From Planctomycetia bacterium (GTDB taxonomy: Bacteria; Planctomycetota; Phycisphaerae; UBA1845; UTPLA1): DNA of 64,000 nucleotides. Location of the stretch: contig JABTTW010000003.1 in NCBI GenBank assembly GCA_015075745.1, positions 186,001 through 250,000 of the forward strand, read 5' to 3'. The position numbers and the translations under genes are program-made. Numbering within the stretch: the stretch's first letter is position 1; every line of letters starts with the position of its first letter. Below the pieces are notes generated by a model. That model was given only the letters and a program-made list of their open reading frames with translations. It ran no database searches and was not told the DNA's origin. Below, piece after piece: positions 35,977-44,631 of this stretch.

Positions 35977-36554
35977 GAATTCAGCGTGAACACTGGCGTC
36001 GGCAATTAGGAGGCCTCGATCCCGATCGCCTTGTATTCATTGACGAAAGTTCAGCGAAGACCAATCTGACGCGCCTGCGCGGCCGAGCGCTGCGCGGTCA
36101 GCGGGTCAAAGCCCACGCCCCTTATGGACGATGGCAAACCACGACCATGCTCTGCGGATTGCGCCTTCGCGGCGCCATTGCCCCGATGATCTTGTCCGGT
36201 GCCATCGACAGCGCCTCATTCACCGAATACGTCCGCCAGGTTCTGGCTCCGGCCCTGCAGCCCGGCGACATTGTGGTCATGGACAATCTGGCATCTCATC
36301 AGGCCGTCGGTGCACACGAAGCCATCGCTGCCGTCGGCGCGCACGTGGCATTCCTGCCCCCGTACTCGCCCGACTTCAACCCGATCGAGATGATGTGGTC
36401 AAAGGCCAAACAGATTCTGCGCACCGCGGCCGCCAGAAACTTTGAGGAACTATGCACCGGAATGGCAAAGGCCATCGCCGCGATCAGCCCCTCAGATGCA
36501 TTGGGCTACTTCACGCACTGCGGAGTCGCTACAGAAAAGCGCAAAACGCTCTAG
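35973..36554 (+). CDS. IS630 transposase, second frame (DDE catalytic part)
   Basis: 193 residues with the DDE catalytic core: VFIDESSAKTNLTRLRGRA (first Asp), GDIVVMDNLASHQ (second Asp) and LPPYSPDFNPIEMMWSKAK (catalytic Glu), the usual IS630 signature. The open frame's ATG at 35973 overlaps the first frame as ATGA, but the fusion by -1 frameshift is the more likely route to active transposase. The stop codon TAG is supplied by the target TA plus the next host base, so it depends on where the element inserted. Confidence 0.92.
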   Translation: MRIQREHWRRQLGGLDPDRLVFIDESSAKTNLTRLRGRALRGQRVKAHAPYGRWQTTTMLCGLRLRGAIAPMILSGAIDSASFTEYVRQVLAPALQPGDIVVMDNLASHQAVGAHEAIAAVGAHVAFLPPYSPDFNPIEMMWSKAKQILRTAAARNFEELCTGMAKAIAAISPSDALGYFTHCGVATEKRKTL

Positions 36555-36621
36555 GCCCCTTGGGAACCACCTTATCGCGTCAGGCACGAGATTTGCTGTC
36601 CCCATCCTGCGGAGGTACGTC

Positions 36622-37332
36622 ATGGCCGGTTCAGTACATCATCAGTCTCCCGGTATCGACCGGATTGTCGAACGCCAAATGCGAAACTGGGAGCTTGCCC
36701 AGACTCGGCGGGGCGTTGTGCCACTATCGGGCGATCGACAGGTCGCCGACTTCATCGCCATCTCTCGCGCGGTCGGCCTGCCCGGTCGCGAGGTGGCCAC
36801 GCTCCTCAGCCTGAAGCTCGGTTGGCCCTTGTTCGACCGGGAAATCCTCCAGGCCATGGCGGGCAACGACGATTGCCGCCGTCAGCTCTACGAGTCCATG
36901 GATGAACGGGACCTCAACTGGCTGGAAAGCCTCATAGAAGGCATGAGCGGCGGACGCGGCGTTCTGGACGACTATTTCAACAGGCTTTCAGAGACGATTC
37001 TCTCGCTGGCGAGAAAGGGACACGCAATCTTCCTCGGACGGGCAGCGGACTTGATTCTACCGCAGCAAGTCGGCCTGCGTGTCAGAATACAAGCCGGAAG
37101 AGATTTCTGCGTCACCTCGTATGCAAAATCAAAGCAGGTCTCTCTTGAACGCGCGGCCCGAATAATCGAGGAAATCGAGCATGAGCGGGCCCGGTTCATC
37201 CGGCATCACTTCGGCAAGGAAGTTAACGATCCGGCTCGCTGCGACATCTTCCTGAACATGGAGCGCTTCACCGTTCAGCAGGCCGCCGACCTGATTCTGT
37301 CGGCCCTGCGCGTCAAGGGGACAATCAGTTAA
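36622..37332 (+). CDS. Cytidylate-kinase-like family protein
   Basis: A 236-residue protein like the AAA/cytidylate-kinase-like family PF13189. The segment IAISRAVGLPGREVATLLSL followed by WPLFDREILQAMA matches the N-terminus of the family, but the P-loop position reads GLPGREVA with no GKS/GKT lysine, as in other members. HAIFLGRAAD and LRVRIQAGRDF follow. Function is unknown; a kinase role is doubtful. GGAGG seven bases before ATG 36622 fixes the start. Before IS630 element 2 inserted, it probably followed the DHOD-like gene directly. Confidence 0.85.
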   Translation: MAGSVHHQSPGIDRIVERQMRNWELAQTRRGVVPLSGDRQVADFIAISRAVGLPGREVATLLSLKLGWPLFDREILQAMAGNDDCRRQLYESMDERDLNWLESLIEGMSGGRGVLDDYFNRLSETILSLARKGHAIFLGRAADLILPQQVGLRVRIQAGRDFCVTSYAKSKQVSLERAARIIEEIEHERARFIRHHFGKEVNDPARCDIFLNMERFTVQQAADLILSALRVKGTIS

Positions 37333-37395
37333 AGCCGCGCCCCGTTCGACGCCCTCGCTCTTGCTTGTGTCGGTGCGCGGCCGAGAAGGTATCCC

Positions 37396-38085
37396 ATGCA
37401 TCGCGGAAAAGTCAACTACATCGTGGATTTACTGACCCTCGCCGTTATCCTCGCGATGACAGCCACGGGCCTCATCCTGCGCTTCGCCCTTCCACCGGGC
37501 AGCAGAGGTCGCGTACTGTGGGACTGGACGCGACATGATTGGGGGGACCTGCACTTCTGGCTCGCCGCCGGACTCTTTGCCATCATCGTCCTTCATATCG
37601 CACTCCACTGGGCATGGGTCTGCGGACTCACGCAGAGACTGCTCAGTTCCAATCCGTCGAGCCGTCCCACCTCCGCCGTCAAACGAAATCTGGTGGGCCT
37701 TGCCTTTCTTGGCGGTATCGCCGTGGTGCTCGCCGGTTTGACATGGTGGGCATCACAGATGGTGAGTGATGGCCCTTTGACCCGTGGAGGCCAAAATGGA
37801 CAACGGGATTCTGTCGCCCGCGCCGTTGAAGACCACAAACCGGCCGCCGGACAACGCACCCCTGATTTGCAAATTCGGGGTTCCATGACGCTTGGACAAC
37901 TCGCGGAATCCGCGAAAATTCCGGTTGAGTTGCTGCGTGATCGGCTGGGGCTTCCGTCGTCGGTCGCGGCCGACACCCGTCTGGGACATCTTCGCCACGA
38001 GTACGGGGTCCGAATGTCGGACGTCCGCCAAGCTGCCTATGCCCCGCTGGCCAGTGCAAATGACGAAGAGGAACGGTCCCCATGA
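37396..38085 (+). CDS. DUF4405/cytochrome b-like membrane protein
   Basis: A 229-residue protein with membrane segments at about 8-30, 52-78 and 94-116. HDWGDLHFWLAAGLFAII and VLHIALHWAWV place several histidines near the helices, as in DUF4405 proteins and haem-binding cytochrome b relatives. The C-terminal soluble part, RGSMTLGQLAESAKIPVELL to MSDVR, resembles a small helical module found with such redox membrane proteins. It may pass electrons between the quinone pool and ferredoxin-type carriers, which is inference. Its stop overlaps the next gene by four bases. Confidence 0.75.
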   Translation: MHRGKVNYIVDLLTLAVILAMTATGLILRFALPPGSRGRVLWDWTRHDWGDLHFWLAAGLFAIIVLHIALHWAWVCGLTQRLLSSNPSSRPTSAVKRNLVGLAFLGGIAVVLAGLTWWASQMVSDGPLTRGGQNGQRDSVARAVEDHKPAAGQRTPDLQIRGSMTLGQLAESAKIPVELLRDRLGLPSSVAADTRLGHLRHEYGVRMSDVRQAAYAPLASANDEEERSP

Positions 38086-39416
38086 TGAAAGAAGAATTCG
38101 GACATACGAATGAACCCGACGCCAAGTCCTATCCGCTCGAATCCGATCGCGCCGTCCGCACGCGGCTGATTCACGGCATTGGCCGCTCGCGAAAGTGGGA
38201 TTACGACCACCACGTGGTTCCCCCGATGACCTCCAGTGCAACCTTTCGCCTCGATTCGGCGAGCCGCGGCGCCCAGGGCTTCGTCGAGTTCGGCCACCTC
38301 TCCCCCGACAGCAAAGAGCGCGGCCCCATTTACATCTACGACCGCCTCGATGAGCCCACGCGCGGCATGCTGGAGGAAAATCTCGCCGTCGCCGAGCGAG
38401 CCGAGTGCGCCGTCTGTTTCGCAACGGGTATGGCCGCCATCAGCGCGGCCCTCGGCATCCTCGCTCCCGCCGGCGCCCACATCCTCAGCCATCGAACGAT
38501 CTACGGATGCACCTATTCCCTGATGACCAACTGGCTCCCGCGAATCAACGTCGAAACGTCCTTTGCAGACTTCGTCGATCCTCAGTCCATCGCCAATAAC
38601 ATTCGCGAAAACACCCGCATCCTCTATTTTGAAACGCCGGTCAATCCCGATATGCAGCTCATCGACATCGCCGCGGCACGGCGGACCCTCGACGAAATCA
38701 ACCGCCATCGCCCCGCCGAACATCGTGTCTGGATGGTGGTCGACAACACCTTCGCCAGCCCATTCTGCCAAAGGCCCGTGACCCTCGGCGCCGACGTCGT
38801 CGTCGAGTCGCTCACCAAGGCCATTGGTGGTTTCGGCACCGACTTGGGCGGCGTCGTTGCCGGGCCCAAGTCTTTGCACGATTCGCTCGTCATGTACCGC
38901 AAGGACTTCGGCGCCTCGCTGTCGCCTAAGAGCGCCTGGCCTCCCCTTGTGTACGGCCTGCCCTCACTGGCTGCCCGCATGGCAAATTACCAGAAGACGG
39001 CGCATCACATCGCCCGCTTCCTGGAGAATCATCCGAAGGTCGAATACGTCAGATACCCCGGACTGGCAAACTTCCCGCAGTTCGAACTCGCCAAGAAACA
39101 GATGGTCGACGAGGGAGGCCACTTCGCCCCCGGCTCGATGATCTACTTCGTCCTTCGCCGGAAATCTGACAATGACAATCCCGGCGAGCGACTCATCGAC
39201 TGGATCGCCGCCAATTCCTACTGCATCACCCTGGCTGTTTCACTGGGTCAGATCAAGACGCTCATCGAGTGCCCATACAGCATGACCCACGCCGCCCTGC
39301 CGCCGCAGCGCAAGGCAGAACACGGTCTCGTACCCGGCGGAGTGCGCCTAAGCGTGGGCCTCGAGGATTGGCACGATCTGATGTCGGAGCTTTCCGAAGC
39401 GCTCGACCACATTTGA
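38082..39416 (+). CDS. Cys/Met metabolism PLP-dependent enzyme (cystathionine or methionine gamma-lyase type)
   Basis: A 444-residue member of the Cys/Met metabolism PLP family. The cofactor lysine is in VVESLTKAIGGFGTDLGG, the phosphate-binding segment is CFATGMAAISAALG, and ILYFETPVNPDMQL and VWMVVDNTFASPFCQRPV are typical. RLSVGLEDWHDLMSEL closes the protein. It may be a lyase (cystathionine or methionine gamma-lyase) or a sulfhydrylase; sequence alone does not decide. A 2-oxobutyrate product could feed the PFOR upstream. ATG 38082 overlaps the upstream stop. Confidence 0.88.
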   Translation: MMKEEFGHTNEPDAKSYPLESDRAVRTRLIHGIGRSRKWDYDHHVVPPMTSSATFRLDSASRGAQGFVEFGHLSPDSKERGPIYIYDRLDEPTRGMLEENLAVAERAECAVCFATGMAAISAALGILAPAGAHILSHRTIYGCTYSLMTNWLPRINVETSFADFVDPQSIANNIRENTRILYFETPVNPDMQLIDIAAARRTLDEINRHRPAEHRVWMVVDNTFASPFCQRPVTLGADVVVESLTKAIGGFGTDLGGVVAGPKSLHDSLVMYRKDFGASLSPKSAWPPLVYGLPSLAARMANYQKTAHHIARFLENHPKVEYVRYPGLANFPQFELAKKQMVDEGGHFAPGSMIYFVLRRKSDNDNPGERLIDWIAANSYCITLAVSLGQIKTLIECPYSMTHAALPPQRKAEHGLVPGGVRLSVGLEDWHDLMSELSEALDHI

Positions 39417-39648
39417 AGCCGGCGCGACGTTGCGGGATTTGATGCGGCGGGTCATTCCCTGGCGCAGCGGTTTCGCCCCATAGGGTGGCATGGGCCTCCG
39501 GCCCGTGCGTATTGTCTAATCATGTGTGAACAAGAGTGAACCGTTCGCACGAAACGCGCCCAAATCTCAAAGATGGTTCAAGACCGCTGGACGCAAGTCA
39601 CCGGAGCGGAACGACTGATCAGTATGAATGCGTCGACGACTCGGGAGC
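39417..39648. other. Convergent spacer with a family C hairpin
   Basis: Separates the PLP enzyme from the S46 peptidase. It holds GCATGGGCC (39488-39496), TCC, GGCCCGTGC (39500-39508), a 9-bp stem preceded by TAGGGTG, a motif shared with 47881-47912. Nothing else was recognised. Confidence 0.5.
39488..39508 (+). repeat. Hairpin repeat family C, copy 1
   Basis: A 9-bp stem (one G-U pair) with a 3-base loop, preceded by AGGGTG. The shared lead GGGTGGCATGG also opens copy 2 at 47880-47912, where the stem is equally complementary but differs in sequence and loop. Confidence 0.5.
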
Positions 39649-41724
39649 TTATTTCCCGAGAATCTCGCTCACCAGCGAATCCGCCTCGTATACCTTCTGA
39701 AGCGCCTCAATAATCGCCCGGCTGTGAACGCCGACCGCCCGGGCGCGCTTCTGATCAAACTGGAAATCCCACACCAGTCCGTAGATGTTCCCGTCAAACA
39801 CGATGCCGACAATCTCCGCGTTCTTGTTGAAGATCGGGCTGCCGCTGTTGCCGCCGATGATGTCGTTCGTGCAGACGAAGTTAAACGGCACCGACAGGTC
39901 GAGCGCATCCTTCTTCTCCACCCATCGGGGCGGAAGATCGTACGGCGGCTGGTTCTCCTTTTGCGCCGCCAGTTTGAAAAGCCCGCGCAGGGTCGTCATC
40001 GCCGGGACTGTTCGGCCCGGCTCCTCATAGCCCATCACCGTGCCCAGCGCCAGACGAAGCGTGAACGTGGCGTCCGGATACACCTTGTCGCCGTGCATAT
40101 CGAAAAGCGCCTGGGCGATCTTGGCATAGGCCCCCGTCTCCGTGCTCTCGTAGCCGTCCTCGTAACGCTTGCGCGTCTTGCGAATGATCGGGTCCATCTC
40201 GCGAGCCAGCTTGATCATCGTGTCATCGCTCTCCGAAATCGCCTTCGCCCCGCCCTCATAAAGTCGCTTGCGATACCCCACGTCCTTCAGCTTGCTCCCG
40301 GCCAACAGCGCCGCCGCGCGACCCTGGGCATCAATCCCCCCCAGTGCCGTCTTGACGGCCGGGTGCTCTCCACCCAGCACCCGGGCAAGCCGGATCATGC
40401 CGTCCGCAAATCGAAACTGCTCCAGCGCCGCGTAAATCGGCGCCTCGGAAAACAGATCGAGCTCCAGCGATGGCAGATTCGCATCGCGATATTCTTCCAG
40501 TCGTTCGCCGTCCGGCTTGCCGCGCTCTTCGGCGCTTTGCACCAGCTTCAGCGCGATCGAAAAGTGCCGGCAAAGCGAGGCCCGGCGATTGGCCAGCAGA
40601 AAATACTCCGGGTAATAGCTGCGAAGTTCGTCCAGCGCCTTCGCCAGATCGGTATGCGCGCTGCCGTAACTCTTCTGGCGCGCCGGGCTCTCATGGATGA
40701 ACTTACTCAGCGCCGCCTGCGCTGCCTCTTTCATGCTCATGAGTTGTTGGTCGATCAAACCTTCGAAAATGCCGTTGTATGCCTTGCGCCCGTTCTGGAT
40801 GCCGAAGAGATCGTCACGCCCGATCCGATTGTTCTCCGGGCTCCGGCCGCAAAACTGATTCAGCGCGACTTCCCGCTCGTTATAGGCATTTAGGATCAGC
40901 GGAACGTGAACGTCGCGCAGAAACCTCAGATGCTCGACGGTGTAAAGTCGCTGCGTCCGCCCCGGATGACCGGCGATGAGAGTGAGTTCGCCCTCCTTGG
41001 GACCCACGGGGCTCCACTTGAGATAGTCCGGCGTCTCCGCAGGCTTCCCATTTTCATAAGCACGAAGAAAACTGACGTCGAGGTTGTATCGAGGGTATTC
41101 AAAGTTCTCCAGATCGCCGCCGAAGAAAGCGATCCCCGACTCCGGCGCAAAGACCAGCCGGACATCGGTGTAGCGCTTGTAGAGATACAGATCAAAACGA
41201 GCTCCGTGGTAAAGCTCAACGACCTCCGGTGTCAGCCCCGTGCGATCCTTCGCCTCCTTCTCAATCTCGGCCTTCGCCTTCTTGCGAAGCGCCTGGGCTT
41301 CCGTCGCCGAAGTCGTCGGCGTAACGGCCGCGTTGACCTTGTCCGTCACCGACTCGATCGACATCAACACGTCCAGCTCTGCGTGAGGAATCTTGAGCTC
41401 CGCGTCGCGCGTCGCGGCATAGAAGCCGTTCTTGATGTAATCGTGCGACTCGTCGCTCAGGTCGGAGATGTAATCCGACGCGACGTGATGATTCGTCATC
41501 AGGAGACCGTCCCGCGAGACAAACGACGCCGAGCCGCCCGCCCCGACGCGCACGCACGATCGCCGCACGTGATCCACCCACGCCTCGCTCGGCTCGAAGG
41601 TGTAAGTCTCCTTCAACTGCTCGCGCGGCAGGTGATTCAGCGGCCACATTCCCTCGTCCGCGAGGCTCGCCATCGTGAGTGACAAGACAATTCCTCCCAC
41701 CGCAATCAGTGTATTCGTCTTCAT
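39649..41724 (-). CDS. S46 family dipeptidyl peptidase, exported
   Basis: A 691-residue serine peptidase of the DPP7/DPP11 family, which releases dipeptides from peptide N-termini outside the cytoplasm. The signal peptide ends near SLADE (about residue 22). The catalytic triad is visible: His80 in LMTNHHVASDY, Asp in FFGGDLENFEYPRYNLD, and Ser in IIGGNSGSPIFNKNAEI near residue 640. ADEGMWPLNHLP at the mature N-terminus is highly conserved in the family. Ser/Asp residues that set substrate preference were not assigned. It is a single-gene unit that converges on the PLP enzyme gene. Confidence 0.95.
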   Translation of the reverse strand: MKTNTLIAVGGIVLSLTMASLADEGMWPLNHLPREQLKETYTFEPSEAWVDHVRRSCVRVGAGGSASFVSRDGLLMTNHHVASDYISDLSDESHDYIKNGFYAATRDAELKIPHAELDVLMSIESVTDKVNAAVTPTTSATEAQALRKKAKAEIEKEAKDRTGLTPEVVELYHGARFDLYLYKRYTDVRLVFAPESGIAFFGGDLENFEYPRYNLDVSFLRAYENGKPAETPDYLKWSPVGPKEGELTLIAGHPGRTQRLYTVEHLRFLRDVHVPLILNAYNEREVALNQFCGRSPENNRIGRDDLFGIQNGRKAYNGIFEGLIDQQLMSMKEAAQAALSKFIHESPARQKSYGSAHTDLAKALDELRSYYPEYFLLANRRASLCRHFSIALKLVQSAEERGKPDGERLEEYRDANLPSLELDLFSEAPIYAALEQFRFADGMIRLARVLGGEHPAVKTALGGIDAQGRAAALLAGSKLKDVGYRKRLYEGGAKAISESDDTMIKLAREMDPIIRKTRKRYEDGYESTETGAYAKIAQALFDMHGDKVYPDATFTLRLALGTVMGYEEPGRTVPAMTTLRGLFKLAAQKENQPPYDLPPRWVEKKDALDLSVPFNFVCTNDIIGGNSGSPIFNKNAEIVGIVFDGNIYGLVWDFQFDQKRARAVGVHSRAIIEALQKVYEADSLVSEILGK

Positions 41725-41858
41725 GCCTTCGCCTCGTGATTGTGTCGTGACCGGGGCTGCCCCCGACGATCATTCATTCCAATTCGGGCAGTATAACGGG
41801 GAGCGATGTCCGATGCATAAGCGCGGCATCATCGGCCTTCCCCCCAAAGACCGGACGC

Positions 41859-43040
41859 CTATCGATCCGCGTGCGCCACCGCGGCCGGCCGATTCAAAAC
41901 CGTCAGAATTGAGAACTCCGGCGGACATAGGAAGCGGATACGCGGCGCCTGACCGCGCTCGTGCCCAACGCCCCTGCTCACATAAATCTGGTTGCCGGAC
42001 ATCTCGTGCAGCCCACCCGCTGCAACTTCCCGCGGAACATCACTCAATGTGATGAGCGGCCCCACAAACGGAAAACAAACCTGCCCGCCATGCGTATGTC
42101 CGGCCACAATCAGATCGATCCGCGAATCCTGGCTGAGTTCAAACGCAACATCCGGGCGATGAGCCAATAGAATGCGCAAATCGTCCGAGCCAGGCGCCGT
42201 CTCCAATTCCGCAATGACCCGCCTCGACCCCTCGTCGGCATAATTGAGTCTGATCCCACCGAGCGTGACATTCCGATCGCCCACCCGAAGGCGCACAATC
42301 TGGTCCGTCAGCGGCCGGACGCGCGTGCCATCCAGCGCCCGCCGAACCTGATCCTCCCTCCACCAGTCGACGTCCCCCATCACAAAGAAAACGCCGCCCG
42401 GCGCGTCAAGCGGCGTCAGCATCTCCCTGATCGCGGACATCTGCCCTTCAAACTCATCCCGAGATCCCTGAAATAAATCCCCGGCTATGAGAATGAGGTC
42501 GGGGCGATGAAGCATCAGCCGGGAAACAGCCGCCCGTTCATATTCACCGACGTGATCGGTCTGAATGTCCGCAAGGACGCCGATGTCGATCGGCGAATCT
42601 CCCCCGCGTGCGTCCGACACAAGAATGTCGCGTTGCAATTCCTCCAACCGATACGGCTCGATAAGACTGGAGAAAACCGCGATAGGCGCCGCCGACAAAG
42701 CCAGGAGACAAATGATCCGAAGCGTCCGCGAGATTCGGAATCCCGCGTTTTTCCCGACCGACGCGAGAATCAGAATTACCGCCGCCGTACCCGGAACGAC
42801 AATCGCAAGGTCCAGGTACAGCAGATTCAGCATCCCGAAGGCGTTCACCCCGAGCAGCCGGGAACACGGAATCTTGATCACGAACACGATCCCCAGAATC
42901 AAACCCATCGCAATCGCATGTCTCATGCCATATGGCGAACGTTCAACTCGATGATCCCGCCGCAATGCGACACCCAATACCGAACAGACGATCAAGACGT
43001 CGATCAGCACTGAGCCGAATTGAATGATTGAAAATGGCAT
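41859..43040 (-). CDS. Membrane-anchored metallophosphoesterase (YkuE/LpxG-like)
   Basis: A 393-residue protein with four membrane segments (about 5-25, 40-62, 68-92 and 104-125) followed by a calcineurin-like phosphoesterase domain. Metal motifs: LADIQTDH (about 154-161), IAGDLFQG, MGDVDWW where the usual motif is GNHD, LAHRPD and AGHTHGGQVCFP. The altered third motif keeps an aspartate but lacks the histidine. Relatives such as YkuE and LpxG/LpxH-type enzymes act on phospholipids or UDP-diacylglucosamine; the substrate here is unknown. Confidence 0.88.
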   Translation of the reverse strand: MPFSIIQFGSVLIDVLIVCSVLGVALRRDHRVERSPYGMRHAIAMGLILGIVFVIKIPCSRLLGVNAFGMLNLLYLDLAIVVPGTAAVILILASVGKNAGFRISRTLRIICLLALSAAPIAVFSSLIEPYRLEELQRDILVSDARGGDSPIDIGVLADIQTDHVGEYERAAVSRLMLHRPDLILIAGDLFQGSRDEFEGQMSAIREMLTPLDAPGGVFFVMGDVDWWREDQVRRALDGTRVRPLTDQIVRLRVGDRNVTLGGIRLNYADEGSRRVIAELETAPGSDDLRILLAHRPDVAFELSQDSRIDLIVAGHTHGGQVCFPFVGPLITLSDVPREVAAGGLHEMSGNQIYVSRGVGHERGQAPRIRFLCPPEFSILTVLNRPAAVAHADR

Positions 43041-43289
43041 CGATGGCTCCGCAACCCGACCTTCATGGTGTCTACGCTGGGACTATCGGCAGGTTCTCCA
43101 GCGGGTCAACCCGACGCCGCTGACAACCCCCGCCGCGCTTCGGCAAGTCCTGCGCATCTGCCTACAAATACGTCATCTTCCGGCAGCCAAACTCGCAAAG
43201 CGGCCTCAACGATTGAATAGATCAGCCCGCACCGCACTGTCCACCGATATTCCTGTTAACCGCCGTCGTTTTCGTCGTCACGCGGCGTG

Positions 43290-43302
43290 CGTCACAGTGA
43301 CG
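43290..43302. promoter_or_regulatory. Palindrome upstream of the radical SAM gene
   Basis: CGTCAC, A, GTGACG is a perfect 6-1-6 inverted repeat 34 bases before the start codon, in a roughly 295-base divergent spacer (43041-43335). It could be a regulator site; no promoter hexamers were recognised. Confidence 0.3.
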
Positions 43303-43335
43303 TCGTAGCGCTGCCGGAGGCTGTTGTAACCGCCG

Positions 43336-44496
43336 ATGTCCAAACGCGTGTTCCGTGAATTAACCACGCCCTTCCTGCGCGACAAGCTTCTCGATCTCAA
43401 GCTGCGCTTCGGCGAAGAGTCCGGCCAGTTCCAGGCCCTTTCTCGTCAATACGCTCGCACGGAACAAGAAGACATCGGCACCTCCGAAGCCAACCTGCGC
43501 CACTACGAAGCCGAGGTCGACATCGGCTCCCACGCGCACCCCATCCCCGGCATCGAACGTCTCTATCGCCGAACGCTCGTCATCGAACCCACCCTGGCCT
43601 GCGCGGCTCACTGTCGCTACTGCATCCGCGCCAACTATCCTCGACACAACCTGTCCGAATCCGAGCTGACCGAAATCGCCCGCTACTGCGGCAGCCCGTC
43701 GCAGCGCGATGATCTTCGCGAGGTCCTCATCACCGGCGGCGATGTTCTGCTCGTCCCGGATCGCGTGGACTATCTCCTTCGCGCCCTCATCGAACACGCG
43801 CCGAACATCAGGATCGCCCGCGTCGCCACGCGCATTCCGACTCAGGACCCGCGCCGCATCGACGATCGCGTATTGAACATCTTCCGCAATAAATCCTCGC
43901 TCCGCCTGGAGCTCGCCACGCAGATCAATCACGCCGTCGAGTTCTGCCCGGAGGTCGCCGACGCCTTTCGAAAAATCACGGCCGAAGGCGTACGCGTCTA
44001 TGCCCAAAACGTCCTGCTTCGCGGCGTCAATGACAACCTCGAAAGCCTGATCGACCTCTACGATGTCCTGCGAAATGAAGGCATCGAGTCTCACTACCTC
44101 TTCCACTGCGTCCCGCTCCAGGGAATGGCCCATCTGCGAACCAGTCTCGACGAGGCCGTCGTCCTCGCACGCGGCCTGGGCAGCAGCGGTCGAATCTCCG
44201 GCCGCGCCAAGCCATTGGTCGCCGCGATGACCGACATCGGGAAGATCGTCCTCTACGACGGCGTCATCATCGCTCGTCGCGCCGGACGTATTCTCCTCCG
44301 CAGCGAGTGCACCCTGGCCCAGCGACGACAATGGAACCCGAACTGGAGGATGCCCGACACCGCTGAGTGTGATGCCGACCGAAAGCTTATGGTCTGGTAC
44401 TTGGACGGCGGAGCGCACCTCCCGGAAGCGGACGATTTCCCCGCGGAAAAGAGCCTTGCCGACCGAGGCTCCCTGGCCCTTCCCGTCTTCCAGTGA
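43336..44496 (+). CDS. KamA/EpmB-like radical SAM aminomutase-family protein
   Basis: A 386-residue radical SAM protein. The 4Fe-4S motif is CAAHCRYC (Cys89, Cys93, Cys96) in the context CAAHCRYCIRANYPRHNLSE, closer to EpmB (CAVNCRYCFRRHF) than to catabolic lysine 2,3-aminomutase. REVLITGGDVLL, LRLELATQINH and VRVYAQNVLLRGVND follow the KamA pattern. SGRAKPLVAAMTDIGKIVLYDG may hold the PLP lysine. EpmB shifts the amino group of a lysine used to modify EF-P; no epmA or efp gene is in the window, so the substrate is open. Confidence 0.85.
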   Translation: MSKRVFRELTTPFLRDKLLDLKLRFGEESGQFQALSRQYARTEQEDIGTSEANLRHYEAEVDIGSHAHPIPGIERLYRRTLVIEPTLACAAHCRYCIRANYPRHNLSESELTEIARYCGSPSQRDDLREVLITGGDVLLVPDRVDYLLRALIEHAPNIRIARVATRIPTQDPRRIDDRVLNIFRNKSSLRLELATQINHAVEFCPEVADAFRKITAEGVRVYAQNVLLRGVNDNLESLIDLYDVLRNEGIESHYLFHCVPLQGMAHLRTSLDEAVVLARGLGSSGRISGRAKPLVAAMTDIGKIVLYDGVIIARRAGRILLRSECTLAQRRQWNPNWRMPDTAECDADRKLMVWYLDGGAHLPEADDFPAEKSLADRGSLALPVFQ

Positions 44497-44631
44497 CCCT
44501 GATCGCGCAACAACGAATCCGAACCGAGCTATTCAAGCCGCATGGATCGCAGATTCCCTCCCATTTCACTCTCGGCAGTCCGATATTATCCATATTGTGC
44601 AAGCCTGATTCAGGAAGTTTGGAGCCCCCCC

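Larger units (their letters stand above)
35533..36551 (+). mobile_element. IS630-family element 2, apparently intact
   Basis: 1019 bp. Left end GAGCGGATTGCGCGTTCCTC, right end inverted GAGCGTTTTGCGCTTTTCTG, and both continue with TAGCG. TA flanks both sides (35531-35532 and 36552-36553). Two overlapping frames joined by a run of eight A encode the transposase. It separates the DHOD-like gene from the cytidylate-kinase-like gene. Confidence 0.92.
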
